A DNA stretch of 64,000 bases, taken from assembly GCA_964461885.1 (NCBI GenBank), contig CAYWVY010000002.1:1-64000 (forward strand), in the 5' to 3' direction. This document shows, one piece after another, positions 62,528 through 64,000 of the stretch (positions are counted from its first letter, which is position 1; every line of letters starts with the position of its first letter). The notes below the pieces were generated by a model that was given only the letters and a program-made list of their open reading frames with translations, had not been told where the DNA came from and ran no database searches. The position numbers were made by a program, and so were the translations under genes. This stretch comes from UBA288 sp964461885. Lineage in GTDB: Archaea; Halobacteriota; Methanomicrobia; Methanomicrobiales; Methanospirillaceae.

Positions 62528-63390
62528 CGAACGGGTGGTGGGAAGAGGCCGCCTACGCGGTTCGCCTCTCCCGCCCCCGGTTCTGGATCTATACCGGGGG
62601 AACCTACGTAGTCGGGTATTCGATCGGGATGGCCGACTGGCACGCGTTTCTGCTCCCGGCGTACGCCGTCGCCCTGCTCTACTTCTTCGTTCCCGCAAAC
62701 TTCTTCATCTACGGCGTCAACGACCTCTTCGACGAGGCCACCGATCAGAATAATCCAAAGAAAGGCGAGCGCGAGTACCGTTTCATCACGGCTGACCGTG
62801 GCCGGCTTCTCTTCCTGATTGCCCTCTCGCTCGCCGCCACGGCGCTGCTCGGCCTCATCGTCCCGGATCCCCGCCTCCTTTTCGTCCTTGCCGGGTTTCT
62901 GTTTCTCTCCGGGTTCTACTCGGCGCCCCCCCTCCGGTTCAAGCAGGTCCCGTTTCTCGACTTCTGCTCAAACTACCTCTACGTGATGCCGGGCGTCTAC
63001 GGTTTCGTGCTCGCCTCGGGCGCATGGCCGCCCGCGTGGCTCCTCCTCGGCGGCTTCTTTCAGATCGCGGCCATGCACATCTTCTCCGCGATCCCGGACA
63101 TCGAGTGTGACCGATCGGCAGGGATCACCACCACAGCGGTCTATCTCGGTCGAGAGCGCTCGCTGGCGCTCTGCCTCGCCTTCTGGCTTGGGCTCTTTGC
63201 GATCGCCTTCGGTGCAAGCGGCTTTCATCCCTTAAGCCTGCTCGCCCTCGCTTATCCGGCAGTGCCGGCGGTGCTTCTCGTCTCGAAGGTCATCGAGATC
63301 GAGAGGATCTACTGGTGGCTCCCCGCCCTCAATACGGCCCTCGGTGGCCTCGTTTTTATCGCGATGACCATCTCAAAACAGGGAGGCTAG
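62524..63390 (+). CDS. UbiA-type lycopene elongase/hydratase-like prenyltransferase
   Basis: 288 residues, eight or nine hydrophobic helices. The prenyl-diphosphate sites are NDLFDEATDQNNPKKGERE (about 66-84) and DIECDRSAGITTTAVYLG (about 192-209). It matches the LyeJ/CrtEb-like branch of UbiA proteins that add C5 units to lycopene toward C50 carotenoids in haloarchaea and actinobacteria. Position directly behind crtB fits. Other UbiA proteins make ether lipids or quinones; operon context favours carotenoid elongation. Confidence 0.82.
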   Translation: MTNGWWEEAAYAVRLSRPRFWIYTGGTYVVGYSIGMADWHAFLLPAYAVALLYFFVPANFFIYGVNDLFDEATDQNNPKKGEREYRFITADRGRLLFLIALSLAATALLGLIVPDPRLLFVLAGFLFLSGFYSAPPLRFKQVPFLDFCSNYLYVMPGVYGFVLASGAWPPAWLLLGGFFQIAAMHIFSAIPDIECDRSAGITTTAVYLGRERSLALCLAFWLGLFAIAFGASGFHPLSLLALAYPAVPAVLLVSKVIEIERIYWWLPALNTALGGLVFIAMTISKQGG

Positions 63391-63614
63391 ACGGCAAGCC
63401 GTTTTCCAGTGGGGTAACAGTGGATCGCCCGGGGCCCCGGGCGGAGCGCGACCACCCCGTGGCGGACGAGCCACTGGAGGTGATACCGGATCTCATAGCT
63501 CCGGTAATTCTCGCGGTAGGTCTCGAAGAGGTCCTGGAGCGTGCATCCGGGCTTCGAGGTTATCAGGGTCAGCATCTGCCGCTGAAGGTTGATACGCCGG
63601 AGCCGCTCCCTCAT
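63387..63614 (-). CDS. Winged-helix transcriptional regulator
   Basis: 75 residues. A basic N-terminus (MRERLRRINLQRQML) leads to a winged helix: LITSKPGCTLQDLFETYREN, YRSYEIRYHLQWLVRHG (recognition helix), then the wing VVALRPGPRAIHCYPTG. I start at ATG 63614 because GGAGGT lies five bases upstream; ATG 63635 is possible. A TATA-like TACTTATAACC lies at about 63674-63684. It converges on the crt operon, overlapping its last stop by four bases, so it is a candidate regulator of that operon. Confidence 0.75.
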   Translation of the reverse strand: MRERLRRINLQRQMLTLITSKPGCTLQDLFETYRENYRSYEIRYHLQWLVRHGVVALRPGPRAIHCYPTGKRLAV

Positions 63615-63796
63615 CCGTGACCTCCGCCATGGCATCCGCCCTGGCCGGTTGTATGTAATTACCTCTTTGGTTATAAGTACATTGTGGGTTGAGCAGGTGG
63701 TCATCCAGGCAGATATGCGCCAATAGAGAGAATCGAGAGGGGCGATAGGGATTTATTGAGAACAGTCGGACGGCACGTCGCAGGCCGATAACGAAA

Positions 63797-63806
63797 GGTA
63801 TATTGG
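63797..63806 (+). promoter_or_regulatory. TATA box of the methanogenesis marker 14 gene
   Basis: GGTATATTGG lies 25-34 bases before ATG 63831, the leaderless-transcript distance. Confidence 0.55.
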
Positions 63807-63830
63807 AGCACAGAGGTAATCCAGTGATCA

Positions 63831-64000
63831 ATGAGCGCCGGCTTTTTTGACCGTTTTTTTCGTCCCAAACCCCATATCGTCGAGAGTGTTCCCCCTCCAT
63901 CGATCCGTCTCGGAGCCGGGATGGAGGTACCTGAGTACAGGATCAAGCCCTACTTCATCGTGGCCTCAGTCGAGATGGGCAACACCACCACCAAGTGCAT
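63831..64000 (+). CDS. Methanogenesis marker protein 14, N-terminal part
   Basis: 56 residues before the window ends. After a Phe/Arg/Pro-rich start (MSAGFFDRFFRPKPHIVESV) comes EYRIKPYFIVASVEMGNTTT followed by KC, which is the conserved opening of marker 14, a protein confined to methanogens with an ASKHA-like (GNTTTK phosphate-loop) start. Its function is unknown. The first 30 residues could be untranslated if the second Met (about residue 31) is used, but the TATA position favours 63831. Confidence 0.75.
   Translation, partial: MSAGFFDRFFRPKPHIVESVPPPSIRLGAGMEVPEYRIKPYFIVASVEMGNTTTKC

Overview
The window reads as a GC-rich methanogenic archaeon, most likely of the order Methanomicrobiales (Methanoculleus/Methanofollis-like; genus not fixed). 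The evidence is archaeal-type informational genes (DnaG, LeuRS, GluRS, RpoD with Fe-S motifs, RpoN, RpoK, S13-S4-S11, L18e-L13-S9, S2), four of the five coenzyme F430 biosynthesis genes, methanogenesis marker proteins 9 and 14, the beta-lysine osmolyte genes ablA/ablB, TATA boxes 25-35 bases ahead of starts, and T-tract terminators. A run of exactly 100 N (50820-50919) shows a scaffolded draft assembly.

Layout. 0-18 kb: secreted and membrane proteins, kup, dnaG, metG, tRNA-Arg, and a minus-strand operon prepilin peptidase-hisI-PIN/ATPase/KH-leuS, then a NosD-like secreted protein. 18-26 kb: DUF447, a CitG-like protein and marker 9 on the minus strand, divergent from cfbA-cfbE-cfbD-cfbB, then ilvE and tRNA-Glu. 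26-33 kb: an accessory stretch with two decayed genes (an NHL/dockerin-like secreted protein and a DUF421 membrane protein), DUF389, a cohesin-like/fasciclin surface protein, ablAB, and deoxyhypusine synthase. 33-47 kb: the conserved archaeal block tRNA-Ser, ribosomal proteins, RNA polymerase subunits, tRNA-Pro, enolase, S2, MEMO1, mevalonate kinase, isopentenyl phosphate kinase, IPP isomerase, RNase J, polyprenyl diphosphate synthase, GluRS, ending with an intact bisanhydrobacterioruberin hydratase-like gene (cruF).

47-64 kb is accessory. It begins with gene fragments (a transposase HTH, an AHSA1 domain, a dockerin-like domain). Next is a visibly less GC-rich cluster of two glycosyltransferases of the families named for arsenosugar synthesis, a SAM methyltransferase, a SPASM radical SAM protein and two membrane proteins. 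Then come a SOUL protein, a three-ORF unit ending in a B12-binding radical SAM enzyme, DUF1059, and a cytosolic fasciclin protein. The last part is a photoprotection island: class II photolyase, a decayed second cruF, a direct-repeat regulatory region, the coupled operon crtI-crtB-lycopene elongase, and a convergent winged-helix regulator. The window ends inside methanogenesis marker 14.

How it fits together: the mevalonate-pathway and prenyl synthase genes at 40-45 kb can supply geranylgeranyl diphosphate. CrtB and CrtI turn it into lycopene, and the UbiA-type elongase plus the intact CruF would make bacterioruberin-type C50 carotenoids. That is unexpected in a strict anaerobe and, with the photolyase, suggests exposure to light or oxygen.
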